64,000 nucleotides of DNA from Synechococcus sp. WH 8109 (GTDB lineage Bacteria > Cyanobacteriota > Cyanobacteriia > PCC-6307 > Cyanobiaceae): assembly GCF_000161795.2 (NCBI RefSeq), contig NZ_CP006882.1:1-64000 (forward strand), in the 5' to 3' direction. Shown here piece after piece: positions 20,092 to 30,618 of this stretch. A model generated the notes under the pieces. The model searched no databases. It was not told the DNA's origin and saw nothing but the letters and a program-made list of their open reading frames with translations. A program made the position numbers and the translations under genes. How positions within the stretch are numbered: the stretch's first letter is position 1; each line of letters begins with the position of its first letter.

Positions 20092-20980
20092 ACATCGCCA
20101 GCAGGAGGATCCCAGGATTCCGCCCACCACCACAACATCGTGGGCTCGAGCATCGATGTATGCGCCTTGACCATGGCGCCGACTTCGTCTTCGTAGAGGT
20201 CCGCCACCTTGCTGAGCATTTTGTCCATCTCACCGGTTTCCTCGCCGATGGCCTGCATGTTCAGGGCCATGTCGGGCAGCACCGTCTGACGGCTCCACGT
20301 ATTGCCATAGCACACCATCCTGGCGGAAACGCAGACGCAATTCCTTCTGCTGTGGCTCCACGTGGATGTCACTGGCCCGCACTGACATGGCCTGTAGCAG
20401 GATCCTGTCCACCAGCGTCATCACGGGCGAGGCTTGTGCATCGTTGAGGCTGGCCTAAGGACCAATGGCACCCCGGGCCAGTTGGGCGTCGCTGTCTTCC
20501 TCGCTTTCCAGCACCTCATCGGGGCTGAAGTCGCGGAGAAAGGACTCAGCATTCAGATCGAGAGTGCTTGCTGTCTCCGCCGGAGCAGGGTTGCTCGACT
20601 CTCCTGTGGTTGGCGGTTTTGGTTCCTTTGTTGGCTGGTCCGTTGCTGTGGCCAAGGCCCGCTGCATATCCGCTTCGACGGCGGGGTGCAGGCGGATTGT
20701 TCGGTGTTGGTCCGGCAGCTGATCGATTTGGTGTTGCCATTCCTGGTCTCGCCACTGGCTGGGGATCGCGTTGTCCAGGAGGTCAGCACCAATTGCGATC
20801 GGCATGGCCTGCAGTGCCCGCCATTAATCAGGGGCTGATGTCCGGGAGGGCGTCGCTGAGCAGGTTGCGGCTTGCCACCAGTTGCTCTGGGCCCGGAACC
20901 GGTTGCTGCAACAGCAATTCAAGGGCGAAACGCTGCCGTGCCGTGTCGCCGGCATCGGGGGTGGGCAGCGTCAGAGTCAT
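20066..20980 (-). pseudogene. Relic of a type IV pilus pilB-pilC locus (fused and frameshifted)
   Basis: On the minus strand an ATG at 20980 opens a 50-residue frame ending in TGA at 20828-20830. The next frame resumes as W-R-A-L-Q-A-M-P-I-A-I-G (from about 20822) and runs through an acidic linker to an in-frame TAG at about 20456-20458. It then continues as a recognisable GspE/PilB ATPase segment, D-R-I-L-L-Q-A-M-S-V-R-A-S-D-I-H-V-E-P then L-R-F-R-Q-D-G-V-L-W-Q-Y. After that the frame shifts into the C-terminus of a PilC/GspF protein (A-I-G-E-E-T-G-E-M-D-K-M-L, then V-A-D-L-Y-E-D-E-V). Another shift leads to G-G-I-L-G-S and I-L-L-L-A-M-F-T-V-F-D-Q-I-Q, with a stop at 20066. The PilB Walker motifs and most of PilC are gone, consistent with a deletion joining the two genes. 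It is clearly non-functional as a pilus motor. Confidence 0.88.
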
Positions 20981-21070
20981 CGATGGCGACTGAGGTGCGG
21001 GCTTCCGCAGCTTGTGGGAGGTAAGCGTTGCCCTTCAACATGTCTAGACAGCAATCCCTGAGCGGTCAGC

Positions 21071-21748
21071 ATGAGCGGCGACGCCTCCATCCCAGAGCAG
21101 GACCAGAACGGTGCGTCCGGTGCTGTTCCAGCCACGCCGGAGTCCGCTCCAGATGCGCCCGAAGCGACGTCTGAACAGGCTCCTGCAGCGGTGGATCCGG
21201 CGGATCGGATGCAGCAGCTCGAGCAGGAGTTGAGCGCGTTGAAGCAGGAGCACGAGACGCTCAACAGCCAATACATGCGCATAGCGGCGGATTTCGACAA
21301 CTTCCGCAAGCGCCAGAGCCGCGACCAGGACGACATGCGTCAGCAGCTGGTCTGCTCGACCCTCACGGAGATTCTTCCCGTCGTCGACAACTTCGAGCGG
21401 GCTCGTCAGCAGCTGAATCCTGAAGGTGAGGAAGCCCAGGCGCTGCATCGCAGTTACCAAGGTCTGTACAAGCAATTGGTGGAGGTGCTGAAGCAGCAGG
21501 GGGTGGCCCGGATGGAAGTGGTTGGCCAGGAGTTCGACCCCAACCTGCATGAGGCCGTGCTGCGGGAGGAAAGCAGCGAGTTCGCTGAGGACGTGGTCTG
21601 CGAGGAGCTTCAGCGCGGCTACCACCGCGATGGGCGTGTGCTGCGCCACGCCATGGTGAAGGTGTCGATGGGTCCAGGACCATCCGATCCAGCGTCAGCG
21701 CCCGCTGAGGCCGCAGCGACACCGGATCAGACGGCGGAGGAGCCCTGA
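21071..21748 (+). CDS. grpE: Nucleotide exchange factor GrpE
   Basis: Releases ADP from DnaK in the Hsp70 cycle. The N-terminal 50 residues are Ala/Pro/Glu-rich and disordered. A long coiled coil follows (residues about 55-100) with [12 protein letters not shown]. The C-terminal beta domain shows [13 protein letters not shown] and [16 protein letters not shown], both GrpE hallmarks. The length is 225. The stop overlaps the dnaJ start (TGATG), so the two are translationally coupled. I saw no CIRCE inverted repeat upstream. Confidence 0.95.
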   Translation: MSGDASIPEQDQNGASGAVPATPESAPDAPEATSEQAPAAVDPADRMQQLEQELSALKQEHETLNSQYMRIAADFDNFRKRQSRDQDDMRQQLVCSTLTEILPVVDNFERARQQLNPEGEEAQALHRSYQGLYKQLVEVLKQQGVARMEVVGQEFDPNLHEAVLREESSEFAEDVVCEELQRGYHRDGRVLRHAMVKVSMGPGPSDPASAPAEAAATPDQTAEEP

Positions 21749-22884
21749 TGGCCGACTTCTACGACCTGCTCGGCGTCAGCCGGGATGTTGATCCCGACAG
21801 CCTCAAGCGGGCTTATCGGCGCATGGCGCGTCAGTACCACCCCGACATCAATAAGGATCCCGGCGCTGAAGATCGTTTCAAGGAAATCGGCCGCGCCTAC
21901 GAGGTGCTCAGTGATCCCCAGACCAGGGCCCGTTATGACCAGTTCGGTGAAGCCGGACTTGGTGGTGCGGCCGGTGCCCCTGACATGGGGGACATGGGCG
22001 GATTCGCGGATCTATTTGAGACGTTTTTTCAGGGCTTCGGTGGACCCGGGGGTGCTGGAGCTGGTCGGCCGCGGCGCAAGGGCCCTCAGCAGGGGGATGA
22101 CCTTCGTTACGACCTGACGATTGATTTCGAGCAGGCGGTGTTTGGTCAGGATCAGGAGATCAAGATCCCGCATCTGGAGACCTGCGACACCTGCGGCGGC
22201 AGCGGTGCCAAAGCGGGCAGTGGACCCACTACCTGCGGCACCTGTGGCGGTGCCGGGCAGGTGCGCCGTGCCACCCGGACTCCCTTCGGCAGTTTCACTC
22301 AGGTCGCCGAGTGCCCCAACTGTGGAGGCACGGGCCAGGTGATTTCGGATCCCTGCGGGTCTTGTGGTGGCCAGGGTGTCAAACAGGTGCGCAAGAAGCT
22401 GCGGATCAACATCCCTGCGGGGGTGGACACCGGAACACGGCTTCGTGTGACCGGCGAAGGCAACGCTGGACCCCGGGGAGGCCCGTCCGGTGACCTTTAC
22501 GTTTTCCTCACCGTTCGCAATCACCCGCGCTTGCAGCGGGATGGCCTGAACATCTTCTCGGAGGTCAAGGTCAGCTACCTCCAGGCGATTCTTGGCGACA
22601 CCATTGAGGTGGAAACGGTGGATGGCAGCAAGGAGCTGGACATCCCCGCCGGCACCCAGCCCGGCACGGTACTCACCCTGCCGAACCTGGGCATCCCCAA
22701 GCTCGGGAATCCGGTGGCACGGGGTGATCAGCGCGTGACGGTCACTGTGGATCTGCCGAAGCGGATCAGTGATGTGGAGCGGGAGCTCCTCGAGCAGTTG
22801 GCGGGCCACCATTCCGCCCGCGGCAAGCAACACCACCACCACAACAGTGGTCTTTTCGCTCGCTTGTTCGGTCAGAAGGGATGA
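21748..22884 (+). CDS. dnaJ: Chaperone DnaJ (type I, full length)
   Basis: The Hsp40 co-chaperone stimulating the DnaK ATPase. All type I domains are present: the J domain (residues 1-70, with the H-P-D motif in Y-H-P-D-I-N), a Gly/Phe-rich linker (about 72-115), four zinc-binding CxxCxGxG repeats (starting C-D-T-C-G-G-S-G, then C-G-T-C, C-P-N-C and C-G-S-C; about 148-215) and the C-terminal substrate-binding domains. The tail has H-H-H-H, probably incidental. The length of 378 is normal. The stop overlaps the following tusA-like start. Confidence 0.96.
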   Translation: MADFYDLLGVSRDVDPDSLKRAYRRMARQYHPDINKDPGAEDRFKEIGRAYEVLSDPQTRARYDQFGEAGLGGAAGAPDMGDMGGFADLFETFFQGFGGPGGAGAGRPRRKGPQQGDDLRYDLTIDFEQAVFGQDQEIKIPHLETCDTCGGSGAKAGSGPTTCGTCGGAGQVRRATRTPFGSFTQVAECPNCGGTGQVISDPCGSCGGQGVKQVRKKLRINIPAGVDTGTRLRVTGEGNAGPRGGPSGDLYVFLTVRNHPRLQRDGLNIFSEVKVSYLQAILGDTIEVETVDGSKELDIPAGTQPGTVLTLPNLGIPKLGNPVARGDQRVTVTVDLPKRISDVERELLEQLAGHHSARGKQHHHHNSGLFARLFGQKG

Positions 22885-23108
22885 GCGGGCCTTCCCTGGA
22901 TCTGCGGGGAACGCCCTGTCCGGTGAATTTCATTCGCTGCAAGCTCACCCTCGAGCAGATGAGCAGCGGTGACTGTCTCGAGGTCTGTCTCGATCGGGGT
23001 GAGCCTGAGGCCATGGTTCTTCCAGGTCTGAGGGATGCAGGCCATCGTGTGAACTGCATTGATCAAACGCCGGATGCCATCACCATCGAGGTGATCTGCG
23101 GTGGCTGA
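22881..23108 (+). CDS. TusA/SirA-family sulfur carrier protein
   Basis: A 75-residue protein with the family fold signature [14 protein letters not shown] near residues 6-19; the cysteine in C-P is the presumed persulfide carrier. Classic TusA has C-P-x-P; the second proline is replaced by N here, as in many cyanobacterial relatives. TusA-like proteins relay sulfur for tRNA thiolation and other thio-cofactors; the acceptor here cannot be told from sequence. ATG at 22881 overlaps the dnaJ stop, and the gene overlaps rsgA by 8 bases, so all are in one operon. Confidence 0.85.
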   Translation: MSGPSLDLRGTPCPVNFIRCKLTLEQMSSGDCLEVCLDRGEPEAMVLPGLRDAGHRVNCIDQTPDAITIEVICGG

Positions 23109-24015
23109 CACCGGCCGTTCGGTGGCATCCGGGATGGTGGTAGCGCTCCAGGCCAACTACCTGGAGGTTGAGCTGGATGTCGCACCTGATGGATGCCCAA
23201 GGCGGCTGCTCTGCACCCGCCGCACCCGGCTCAGCTATCAGGGTGAAGCTGTTTATGTGGGCGATCGGGTTCGTGTCGAGGCGATTGATCCAGGCCAGGG
23301 GCGTGCCGTGGTGGCCGAAGTCGAGCCACGCCACAGTTTTCTCACACGTCCACCGGTGGCCAACGTCTCCTTGGTGGCTGTGGTGTTGGCGGTGGAACAG
23401 CCCAGCTTTGACCCTGATCAGGCCAGTCGCTTCCTGTTGACGGCGGAACGAACTGGGCTGGAGGTGATCCTTCTGCTCACCAAGACAGACCTCCTCTCAG
23501 CTGCAGCGCTCGAGCGGCTTGTGACCCGGTTGCAGGGGTGGGGCTATGACCCGCTGGCGCTGTCCAGTGCAGCTGGAACAGGCATTGATGCTTTACGGCA
23601 GCGTTTGGCTGGTGCGCAGCTGTCGGTGCTGTGTGGGCCTTCTGGGGTGGGCAAGAGCAGTCTGCTGAACCAGTTACGTCCTGACCTTCAACTGCGCACG
23701 GCTGCGGTGTCCGGTCGACTGCAGCGCGGGCGCCACACCACCCGCCACGTGGAGCTGTTTCCCCTGGGCCCGAGCTCGAGGGTGGCTGACACCCCTGGGT
23801 TCAACCGTCCAGATCTGCCGGACAATCCCCAGGAACTGGGTGTCCTCTTTCCGGAGCTGCGGCAGCAACTCGATCCCTGGTCATGTCGCTTCCGCGACTG
23901 CCTACATCGCGGTGAGCCCGGTTGCGGTGTGTCCACGGACTGGGAACGCTATGCCCTCTACAAGGCCGCGTTGATCGAGCAGAGCAGCCTCAGCCGCCCA
24001 TCCCGGGGAGGTTGA
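23101..24015 (+). CDS. rsgA: Small ribosomal subunit biogenesis GTPase RsgA
   Basis: A circularly permuted GTPase acting in late 30S maturation. An N-terminal OB domain (residues about 10-75) is followed by permuted G motifs: L-T-K-T-D-L-L (G4) precedes [12 protein letters not shown] (P-loop, near residue 180) and D-T-P-G-F (G3). The C-terminal zinc knuckle is [14 protein letters not shown]. The start is GTG at 23101 inside the end of the tusA-like gene. It converges with ybaB, overlapping by 26 bases. Confidence 0.95.
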   Translation: MADTGRSVASGMVVALQANYLEVELDVAPDGCPRRLLCTRRTRLSYQGEAVYVGDRVRVEAIDPGQGRAVVAEVEPRHSFLTRPPVANVSLVAVVLAVEQPSFDPDQASRFLLTAERTGLEVILLLTKTDLLSAAALERLVTRLQGWGYDPLALSSAAGTGIDALRQRLAGAQLSVLCGPSGVGKSSLLNQLRPDLQLRTAAVSGRLQRGRHTTRHVELFPLGPSSRVADTPGFNRPDLPDNPQELGVLFPELRQQLDPWSCRFRDCLHRGEPGCGVSTDWERYALYKAALIEQSSLSRPSRGG

Positions 24016-24331
24016 TGTTTAGGCCACCGGTGAGTTCTTCCATCCGGCCCTTCATCGTGGCGGTGGATTGCTCATAGGCCGCCTGCAGGGCTTCCAGGGT
24101 GGCCGTTTCGCTGGCCTGTTGGCCCTCCTGCAGTAGGGCTGGGTCCAGCCGCACCCGCAGGGGTTGCTGGTTGCCCGACAGCCAAACGCTGGCACGGCCA
24201 TCGTTGCTCTTGCCTTCGATCTCCATCCCGTCCAGTTCGTCCTGCAGGGCCTGAGCGTTCTGCTGAATCTCCTGAGCCTTTTTGAAGGCTTCGGTGAGCT
24301 GGCCGAAATTGGGGAGTCCGAACCCTGCCAT
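23990..24331 (-). CDS. YbaB/EbfC nucleoid-associated protein
   Basis: A 113-residue small DNA-binding protein of the YbaB/EbfC family. The N-terminus [20 protein letters not shown] resembles family members, and the central beta hairpin carries [12 protein letters not shown]. Family dimers bind DNA as tweezers and affect nucleoid organisation. It is downstream of murB on the minus strand, 24 bases away, and probably in the same transcript. The 3' end overlaps the rsgA end. Confidence 0.9.
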   Translation of the reverse strand: MAGFGLPNFGQLTEAFKKAQEIQQNAQALQDELDGMEIEGKSNDGRASVWLSGNQQPLRVRLDPALLQEGQQASETATLEALQAAYEQSTATMKGRMEELTGGLNINLPGMGG

Positions 24332-24355
24332 GGCGATCCTGTGGGAGCCGGAAGG

Positions 24356-25258
24356 TTAAGCCGCTGAAGCGAATCCCAGCCGCTTCACTTCGGGGTGCAG
24401 ACGAATTCCGTGCTCGGCTTCGATGCGGTCCTGCACCAAGTGGATCAACTGGGCGATGTCCTTCGCCTGGGCATCACCGGTGTTGACGATGAAATTGGCA
24501 TGCACGGTTGAGATTTCGGCGCCCCCGATCCGGGTTCCCTTCAGCCCCTGCTCTTCGATCAGCCGTCCGGCCTTTAGCGGTTCGGGATTGCGGAAGACAC
24601 TGCCGCAGCTGGGTTGTTGATAGGGCTGCGTGGTGGTGCGGTGATTGAGGTTCGCACTGGTGACACGCTTCAGTTCATCCGGATCGTGACCGGGCTGCAA
24701 GCGGAACCGTGCCGACAACACCACAAGGGCGTCCTCTTGGAGACGGCTGTGCCGGTAGGCGAAGTCCAGTTGATCCCGCTGCAGCTCAAAGCAGTTGCCC
24801 CCCTCCAAGGGCATGACCCGCACCGACTCCAACCAATCCGCTGTGCAGCCACCCTGGGCTCCTGCATTCATCACAGTCGCACCGCCAGCGGTTCCCGGGA
24901 TGCCAACCGACCACTCCAGACCATGCAATCCAGCGCGTGCAGCGCGTCTTGCCAGTGATGGGATCGGTTCGCCAGCGAGCACCTCCACGGTCCCCGTGGT
25001 GGCATCAAGCTGCAGCCCCTGAAGTTTGCGCAGACAGAGCGAGAGCCCCGGCAGGCCGGCATCGTGAATCAGCAGGTTCGACCCAGCGCCGATGACGCGG
25101 CAGGGCATGCCCTGATGAGCGGCCCATTCGATCCAGGCCTGGGTTTCCTCAAGGCTGGCGGGTTCGGCCAGCCATTCGGCCGCTCCTCCCACCCGCAAGG
25201 TGGTGTAGTCCGCCAGCTTGACTCCGGCCTGCGGCAGGCGGGGATCGCACTGGGTCAT
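24356..25258 (-). CDS. murB: UDP-N-acetylenolpyruvoylglucosamine reductase
   Basis: An FAD enzyme making UDP-MurNAc for peptidoglycan. Motifs seen are [11 protein letters not shown] near residue 20, V-I-G-A-G-S-N-L-L (FAD), [16 protein letters not shown] and the catalytic serine region C-G-S-V-F-R-N-P. The length of 300 is that of short (type II-like) MurB. I chose ATG at 25258, which overlaps the murC stop as ATGA; a GTG 18 bases upstream is also possible. The murC-murB pairing fits coupled synthesis of cell-wall precursors. Confidence 0.95.
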   Translation of the reverse strand: MTQCDPRLPQAGVKLADYTTLRVGGAAEWLAEPASLEETQAWIEWAAHQGMPCRVIGAGSNLLIHDAGLPGLSLCLRKLQGLQLDATTGTVEVLAGEPIPSLARRAARAGLHGLEWSVGIPGTAGGATVMNAGAQGGCTADWLESVRVMPLEGGNCFELQRDQLDFAYRHSRLQEDALVVLSARFRLQPGHDPDELKRVTSANLNHRTTTQPYQQPSCGSVFRNPEPLKAGRLIEEQGLKGTRIGGAEISTVHANFIVNTGDAQAKDIAQLIHLVQDRIEAEHGIRLHPEVKRLGFASAA

Positions 25259-26664
25259 GACGTGAGCCTTGACCACAGTCCATTCACGTCGCCAGCACCC
25301 ATGGCCAGAACAAGATCGTTCTCGCGGCTTTGCTGGATCACCAGCTCGGTGAGTTGATCGAGGTTGTCTGCGACTACGATTTTTAGATCCGGTTTCAGCT
25401 TGCGCACCCGATCCGCTAAGGCGTTGCTGCTGATGCCCTGCAGCGGTTGCTCGCCTGCGGGGTAGACGGGAGCCAGCAGCAGCAGATCACAGTTCTGCAG
25501 GGCTTTGGCGAAGCCATCGAGGAACTGCCTGGTGCGGCTGTAGCGGTGCGGCTGGAACACCGCTAGAAGCCGTTGTGGTGCTGTGGGGAGTGGACTGCGG
25601 CCACTGCGCACCATCAGGCGTGCCATCTCCAGGGTTGCCTGCACCTCACTGGGATGGTGGGCGTAGTCATCAACGATGTGACGCCCCTTCCAGGTGCCCC
25701 GAAGATCAAATCGGCGGCCTGGTGTCTTCAGGCCAGCGAGGCCTTCCACCAATTGGTCGAAGGGGAGACCTTCCATCCGGCAGGCGGCCAAGGCGCCTGT
25801 GGCATTACTCAGGTTGTGCAGCCCGGCCATCGGCAGGGTGAAGTCGCCGACGGGGTGGCCGGCTTCATAGAAACGGGTGACGCAGCGATCGCCCTCCAGG
25901 CTCAAGGGCAGAGCGGCGAAGTCAACGGATTCGGCGCTTTGATTGGACCACCAGGCCGTTGGCTGGAAGTGTGCCTGCAGGATCGGGCAGTCGTGATTGG
26001 CCAGCACGCGATCGCAACCGCCTGCGAAGCGTTGCAGGGTGGAGATCAGGTCGTCGAGGTTGGAGTAATGATCGGTGTGATCCAGCTCCAGGTTGGTGAT
26101 CACTCCCAGGCTGGGGCTGAACTTCACCAGGGACCCGTCGGATTCATCCGCCTCGGCCACGAGCAACTTTCCCTGGCCAGCGTGACCATTGCTGCCGAGG
26201 CTGGGGACAATGCCTCCAATCACAGCGGTTGGGTCCTGATCGGCCTCCAACAGCAAGGTGGTGATTAAGGTGCTGGTGGTGGTCTTGCCGTGACTGCCGG
26301 CGACTGCAATGGAGGGCTGCTGCTCGATCAGAGCCGCCAGTAGATCGGAGCGATGCCAGATCTCCAGCCCCTGCTGTCGGGCCCGCTGCAGTTCTGGATT
26401 GCTCTCAGGGATGGCTGTGCTGATCACCACCACCGGTGAGCCAGCGGCTGTTGCTTCCGTGACGGCGTCGATGCAGGTGGCGTCCTGCTGACGGAAGACC
26501 TTCACCCCGAGCTTCTTCAGTTGTTGTGTTGTCGCATTGTCACGCGGGTCCGAGCCGCTGACCGAGTGACCGCGGTCAACGAGAATCCGGGCCAAAGCTG
26601 ACATGCCAATTCCGCCGACACCGATGAAGTGGACTGGTGTCTGGCGGTCGAGCAGGCGCGGCAA
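25255..26664 (-). CDS. murC: UDP-N-acetylmuramate--L-alanine ligase
   Basis: The first amino-acid-adding Mur ligase. An N-terminal Rossmann domain has [12 protein letters not shown] (residues 13-24); the ATP P-loop G-S-H-G-K-T-T-T is at about 123-130; the central motif E-A-D-E-S-D-G-S-L follows; and the C-terminal domain carries D-D-Y-A-H-H-P-S-E. The length of 469 is normal. The start is TTG, giving a family-like N-terminus. It is divergent from gap2 with about 160 bases between the starts. Confidence 0.95.
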   Translation of the reverse strand: MPRLLDRQTPVHFIGVGGIGMSALARILVDRGHSVSGSDPRDNATTQQLKKLGVKVFRQQDATCIDAVTEATAAGSPVVVISTAIPESNPELQRARQQGLEIWHRSDLLAALIEQQPSIAVAGSHGKTTTSTLITTLLLEADQDPTAVIGGIVPSLGSNGHAGQGKLLVAEADESDGSLVKFSPSLGVITNLELDHTDHYSNLDDLISTLQRFAGGCDRVLANHDCPILQAHFQPTAWWSNQSAESVDFAALPLSLEGDRCVTRFYEAGHPVGDFTLPMAGLHNLSNATGALAACRMEGLPFDQLVEGLAGLKTPGRRFDLRGTWKGRHIVDDYAHHPSEVQATLEMARLMVRSGRSPLPTAPQRLLAVFQPHRYSRTRQFLDGFAKALQNCDLLLLAPVYPAGEQPLQGISSNALADRVRKLKPDLKIVVADNLDQLTELVIQQSRENDLVLAMGAGDVNGLWSRLTS

Positions 26665-26779
26665 CGGAGGGCTTCAGTCCGATGAAAGATAAGTCAGTTG
26701 CCGCTGCTTGTCTTCTGTGCTGAGGGCCCGATTGAGCGGATTGAATCGGGGTGCAACAGGGTATTTCTGCTGATTTCTG

Positions 26780-26785
26780 TATGAT
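26780..26785 (+). promoter_or_regulatory. Candidate -10 element upstream of gap2
   Basis: TATGAT lies 40 bases before the gap2 ATG in the only AT-rich part of the murC-gap2 gap (about 26757-26790), in the context tgatttctgTATGATcgg. No good -35 hexamer is present at 17 bp spacing, so this rests on one hexamer and position only. Confidence 0.35.
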
Positions 26786-26824
26786 CGGCGGCCAAAACCC
26801 TTGCGCGGCTTTGCCGCTTCTTCC

Positions 26825-27850
26825 ATGACCCTGCGCGTTGCGATCAATGGATTCGGCCGGATCGGTCGCAATGTTCTGCGGGGATGGATCAGCCGGGGTG
26901 CTGACACCGGCCTGGAAATCGTGGGGATGAACTCCACCTCCGACCCCGCCACCAGCGCTCACCTGCTGACCTACGACTCCATCCTTGGACGTCTCGATCC
27001 CTCCGTGGACATCAAGACCACGGAAAACTCGATGTTCGTCAACGGTAAGGAGATCAAGTTCTTCGCCGACCGCAATCCCCTCAACTGTCCCTGGAAGGAG
27101 TGGGGCGTTGACCTGGTGATCGAGTCCACTGGTGTGTTCAACACCGATGAGAAGGCCAGCATGCACATCCAGGCCGGCGCAAAGAAGGTGATCCTCACCG
27201 CCCCTGGTAAGGGTGATCGCGTCGGCACCTTCGTTGTGGGCGTCAACGACGACCAGTACCGCCACGAAGACTGGGACATCCTTAGCAACGCCAGTTGCAC
27301 CACCAACTGCCTGGCACCGATCGTCAAGGTTCTGGATCAGAACTTTGGCCTCGACTGGGGTCTAATGACCACCATCCACAGCTACACCGGCGACCAGCGG
27401 ATCCTGGACAACAGCCACCGCGACTTGCGCCGCGCCCGTGCTGCCGCTCTGAACATGGTTCCCACCACCACCGGTGCAGCCAAGGCCGTGGCTCTGGTTT
27501 ACCCCGAGGTGAAGGGCAAGCTCACCGGCTTCGCCATGCGCGTTCCCACCCCGAACGTCTCCGCCGTTGACCTCACCTTCGGCCCCTCCCGCGCCGCCAG
27601 CGTCGACGACATCAAGGCCGCCATCAAGTCGGCTTCCGAGAACGGCATGAAGGGGATCATCAAGTACAGCGATCTGCCCCTGGTGTCCACCGACTACGCC
27701 GGCACCAACGAGTCCACCATCTTTGACGCCGACCTCACCTACGCCATGGGTGACAAGGCTGTGAAGATTCTGGCCTGGTACGACAACGAGTGGGGCTACA
27801 GCCAGCGTGTTGTTGACCTCGCCGAGGTGGTGGCCAAGAACTGGAAGTGA
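26825..27850 (+). CDS. gap2: Glyceraldehyde-3-phosphate dehydrogenase, Calvin-cycle type
   Basis: The NAD(P)-dependent GAPDH that reduces 1,3-bisphosphoglycerate in carbon fixation. The N-terminus [14 protein letters not shown] is the dinucleotide fold and the catalytic cysteine is Cys158 in S-N-A-S-C-T-T-N-C. The overall sequence is like cyanobacterial Gap2 rather than the glycolytic Gap1. The length from ATG 26825 is 341; an upstream in-frame ATG at 26801 would add 8 non-conserved residues. Codon use is strongly biased to C-ending codons, consistent with high expression. A strong terminator follows. Confidence 0.96.
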   Translation: MTLRVAINGFGRIGRNVLRGWISRGADTGLEIVGMNSTSDPATSAHLLTYDSILGRLDPSVDIKTTENSMFVNGKEIKFFADRNPLNCPWKEWGVDLVIESTGVFNTDEKASMHIQAGAKKVILTAPGKGDRVGTFVVGVNDDQYRHEDWDILSNASCTTNCLAPIVKVLDQNFGLDWGLMTTIHSYTGDQRILDNSHRDLRRARAAALNMVPTTTGAAKAVALVYPEVKGKLTGFAMRVPTPNVSAVDLTFGPSRAASVDDIKAAIKSASENGMKGIIKYSDLPLVSTDYAGTNESTIFDADLTYAMGDKAVKILAWYDNEWGYSQRVVDLAEVVAKNWK

Positions 27851-27871
27851 TCGCCAGTTGATCGTTTTTTT

Positions 27872-27902
27872 AATCCCTCCCGATCTGGGGGGGATTTTTT
27901 TT
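27872..27902 (+). terminator. Rho-independent terminator of gap2
   Basis: AATCCCTCCC pairs with GGGGGGGATT (27887-27896) through a GATCT loop, giving a 10-bp stem with one G-U wobble. It is followed by a run of eight T residues (27895-27902). It lies 22 bases after the gap2 stop. The polarity (T-run on the plus strand only) suits gap2, not the convergent thiL. Confidence 0.9.
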
Positions 27903-27929
27903 GGTCAGGCACGGTCGCTTAGGGGTCGC

Positions 27930-28916
27930 TCAGGGCTGGCCGAATTGATCAAATCCGCTTGTGTCCACTGGCTCGTGGTTGTGGGCCCAGCGGATGACAC
28001 CCGCTTCAGTATTGATCTGGCCGATGCGCTGACTTTCGGGGACGCATCGTTGCCAGACATCGGCCCAGGCCTCGGGAAGGCTCAGCACCAGCTCAAAGTC
28101 CTCTCCTCCGGAGAGGCACCAATCCGTCCATCGAGCTCCCTCAGGCCAGCCTTCGGCCGTTGGAAGCTGGTCGTTCTGCAGCACCGCTCCGCAGCCGCTG
28201 CTGCTGCAGAGACCTGCGACGGCAGAGAGCAGTCCGTCGCTGCTATCGGTTCCCCCAGCCCGCCAGGGCAGATGCTTTGGTTTGCAGGTCAGCAGCTGCT
28301 GGACTTCCTTCAGCCGAGGTATCGGGCGTTGGTGGCGTGCGATTGCCTGGTCCCGCAGGGTTGAGCACAAAGCGATGTCGCGCACGTTTGAATCGTTCTG
28401 CAGGAGGGCGAGGCCCAGTCGGCTGAGCCCATGGGGTCCACTGGTGACCAGCACATCGCCAGGGCGGGCTGCGTTGCGATGCAGACGCAGGGGTCCGAGA
28501 CGGCCGAGTGCCGTGATCGAGAGCAGCCTCTGCTCTCCTTTGGAGCAGTCACCTCCCAGCAGAACGCCGCCGTACTGCCCCAGGGCCGCACTAATGCCTT
28601 GATAAACCCCATTCACCCAGTCCCAATGGGTGTGGCCTGGGGCGACTAGGGCCACTGTGATTCCATCGATGTCGACTGCACCACTGGCGGCCAAGTCGGA
28701 CAGGTTGGCTGCAACCGCGCGCCAGCCCACATCCATGGCAGTTGTGGTGGCATCGCTGAAATGGATGCCATCCACCAAAACGTCGGTGTTGATCAGCAGC
28801 GGTCGGGCGTCGGCGGGGAGAGCCGCCGTGTCGTCACTGAGCTGATCGGGCGGAGCGAAGCGAGCCAGCCGCTTGAGCAGCTCCGCTTCAGTCAGCTCCG
28901 CCAGGGTTAGGCTCAT
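27930..28916 (-). CDS. thiL: Thiamine-monophosphate kinase
   Basis: Phosphorylates thiamine monophosphate to the active diphosphate. It belongs to the PurM/ThiL fold. Visible motifs are D-D-T-A-A-L near residue 28, N-T-D-V-L-V-D-G-I-H-F (43-53), A-A-N-L-S-D-L-A-A-S-G-A and, toward the C-terminus, G-G-T-D-S-S-D-G-L and G-E-D-F-E-L-V. The length is 328. The start ATG overlaps the stop of the upstream cyclophilin gene by four bases (ATGA). thiG, another thiamine gene, lies 19 kb away. Confidence 0.94.
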   Translation of the reverse strand: MSLTLAELTEAELLKRLARFAPPDQLSDDTAALPADARPLLINTDVLVDGIHFSDATTTAMDVGWRAVAANLSDLAASGAVDIDGITVALVAPGHTHWDWVNGVYQGISAALGQYGGVLLGGDCSKGEQRLLSITALGRLGPLRLHRNAARPGDVLVTSGPHGLSRLGLALLQNDSNVRDIALCSTLRDQAIARHQRPIPRLKEVQQLLTCKPKHLPWRAGGTDSSDGLLSAVAGLCSSSGCGAVLQNDQLPTAEGWPEGARWTDWCLSGGEDFELVLSLPEAWADVWQRCVPESQRIGQINTEAGVIRWAHNHEPVDTSGFDQFGQP

Positions 28917-30022
28917 GCGTGGGCTTTGAGTTGATTCGCTCCCTCGATAACCTTCACGGCGGTGATCCGGTCATCGACGCCCAATTCCTCCAGAACATCG
29001 AATCCATCCACCACGTAGCCGAAGGCTGCATTGCGGCCATCCACGAGGTTCAGACCAGCCGGGGTGAGCTCCGCTTCATAGAGAAACATGAAGAACTGCG
29101 AGGATCCGTCGTCGAGGGCTTGGTCTGAATGGGCCCAGCCAAGGGTGCCCAGGGTCGCGAACGGGAGGGTTGGTGTGGCCATGAACAGGCCTACGTCTTC
29201 AAAGGTTTCGTTGTAGATCGTGTCGTCTTCGTCCGGCACTCGGATCTCCAGGGGCACATGGCGCTCCTGCTTGGTTTTTGGATCCACGTAGCCGATGTCC
29301 GGCCCTTCCGGATCACCGCTCTGGAGCACGTAGAAGTCTTCGGCCCGGATGAAGGGCAGGCCGTCATAGAAGCCCTTGAGGGCGAGATCGACGAAGGCGC
29401 CTGCGGTGAGTGGGGCGTTGTAGCCATCCACAACGGTGGTCAGCTCCCCCTGGGTGGTGCTCACGCTGAGGGTGGCTCGTCCCTGTAGCCGTGGCAGGGC
29501 ATCGAAATCTGCGGGGATCTCCCGTTCAAAGCCGTCGGGCACCAGCAGGGCCTCCACATCACCGATGCAGCGCAGCGTCCGGCGTCGATCGGCGATGAAA
29601 CCTGGTTTGTCGGTGGCTTTGACCTTCTCTTTGAGGTCTTCAAGGCCCTTATCCACGCGCTCAAACAGCGCTTCAGCCGTACTGCGCTTGGCTTCAGGCA
29701 CCGCGTTCAGGATGGTGTCGCGGCGGGTGTTGAGCAGTGATTCAGTGCGTGACACCGTCTTGCCGAGGGCTGTCCAGCGTTTGGCCCGCAGATCGTCACT
29801 GGTGAGTTCCAGCCGATGCTGCAGTTCGCGGATGTCATCCTGATCGAAGGGAAGCGCGTCCCGAAGAATCGCGGCAGGGTCCTTCACAGCATTGCCCTGG
29901 GGTAATGAGGCCCAGGCAGGGGCGGCGATTGTGATCAGAGCAAAGCTGATCAGAACTGCAAGGACGGCGTTCAAACGCTGATGGACCAAGGGGGAACCCC
30001 AGTGCTGACGGGACTTTGGCAC
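28913..30022 (-). CDS. CYP38/TLP40-like lumenal cyclophilin (peptidylprolyl isomerase)
   Basis: A 369-residue exported protein. A signal sequence is evident ([16 protein letters not shown], then A-P-A-W-A-S). Residues about 50-165 form a helical bundle domain and residues about 180-365 a divergent cyclophilin domain, including F-Y-D-G-L-P-F-I-R and [10 protein letters not shown]. This arrangement matches plant CYP38/TLP40, needed for photosystem II assembly. The isomerase site looks degenerate, as in CYP38, so a chaperone role is likelier. The start is GTG at 30022. It diverges from efp with overlapping 5' regions. Confidence 0.88.
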   Translation of the reverse strand: MPKSRQHWGSPLVHQRLNAVLAVLISFALITIAAPAWASLPQGNAVKDPAAILRDALPFDQDDIRELQHRLELTSDDLRAKRWTALGKTVSRTESLLNTRRDTILNAVPEAKRSTAEALFERVDKGLEDLKEKVKATDKPGFIADRRRTLRCIGDVEALLVPDGFEREIPADFDALPRLQGRATLSVSTTQGELTTVVDGYNAPLTAGAFVDLALKGFYDGLPFIRAEDFYVLQSGDPEGPDIGYVDPKTKQERHVPLEIRVPDEDDTIYNETFEDVGLFMATPTLPFATLGTLGWAHSDQALDDGSSQFFMFLYEAELTPAGLNLVDGRNAAFGYVVDGFDVLEELGVDDRITAVKVIEGANQLKAHA

Positions 30023-30054
30023 AGCCGTATAGTCCGATGAACCGTTCGGTGGGA

Positions 30055-30618
30055 ATGATCTCCAGTAACGACTTCCGCACCGGCACCACGATTGAGATCG
30101 ATGGGGCCGTCTGGCGTGTTGTCGAGTTCTTGCACGTCAAGCCCGGCAAGGGATCTGCCTTCGTGCGCACCAAGCTCAAGGCGGTGAAGTCAGGCAACGT
30201 GGTGGAGAAGACCTTCCGCGCCGGGGAGATGCTTCCCCAGGCGATGTTGGAGAAATCCTCGCTTCAGCACACCTACATGGAGGGTGAGGACTATGTCTTC
30301 ATGGATATGGCCACATACGAGGAGACCCGCCTCAGCGCCGACCAGATCGGCGAGAGCCGCAAATACCTCAAGGAGGGCATGGAGGTGAACGTGGTGTCCT
30401 GGAACGACACCCCCCTCGAGGTTGAACTGCCCAACTCCGTGGTTCTTGAGATCAAAGAAACCGACCCTGGCGTCAAAGGCGACACCGCCACCGGTGGCAC
30501 AAAGCCCGCCATTCTTGAGACCGGTGCACAAGTGATGGTTCCGCTCTTCCTTTCTGTGGGAGAAAAGATCAAAGTGGATACCCGCAACGACAGTTACCTC
30601 GGGCGCGAAAACGGATGA
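30055..30618 (+). CDS. efp: Elongation factor P
   Basis: Relieves ribosome stalling at polyproline stretches. The 187 residues from ATG 30055 match the standard EF-P length (three OB-like domains). The loop at residues about 28-40 reads [10 protein letters not shown], so the tip residue is lysine, not arginine. A further in-frame ATG at 30016 would add 13 non-conserved residues and is rejected. The stop overlaps the accB start (ATGA). Pairing of efp with accB is conserved in cyanobacteria. Confidence 0.96.
   Translation: MISSNDFRTGTTIEIDGAVWRVVEFLHVKPGKGSAFVRTKLKAVKSGNVVEKTFRAGEMLPQAMLEKSSLQHTYMEGEDYVFMDMATYEETRLSADQIGESRKYLKEGMEVNVVSWNDTPLEVELPNSVVLEIKETDPGVKGDTATGGTKPAILETGAQVMVPLFLSVGEKIKVDTRNDSYLGRENG

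Noticed and set aside
20981-21070. CIRCE or other heat-shock operator before grpE
   Set aside because: No 9-bp inverted repeat of the CIRCE type (TTAGCACTC) is present in the 90 bases before the grpE start.
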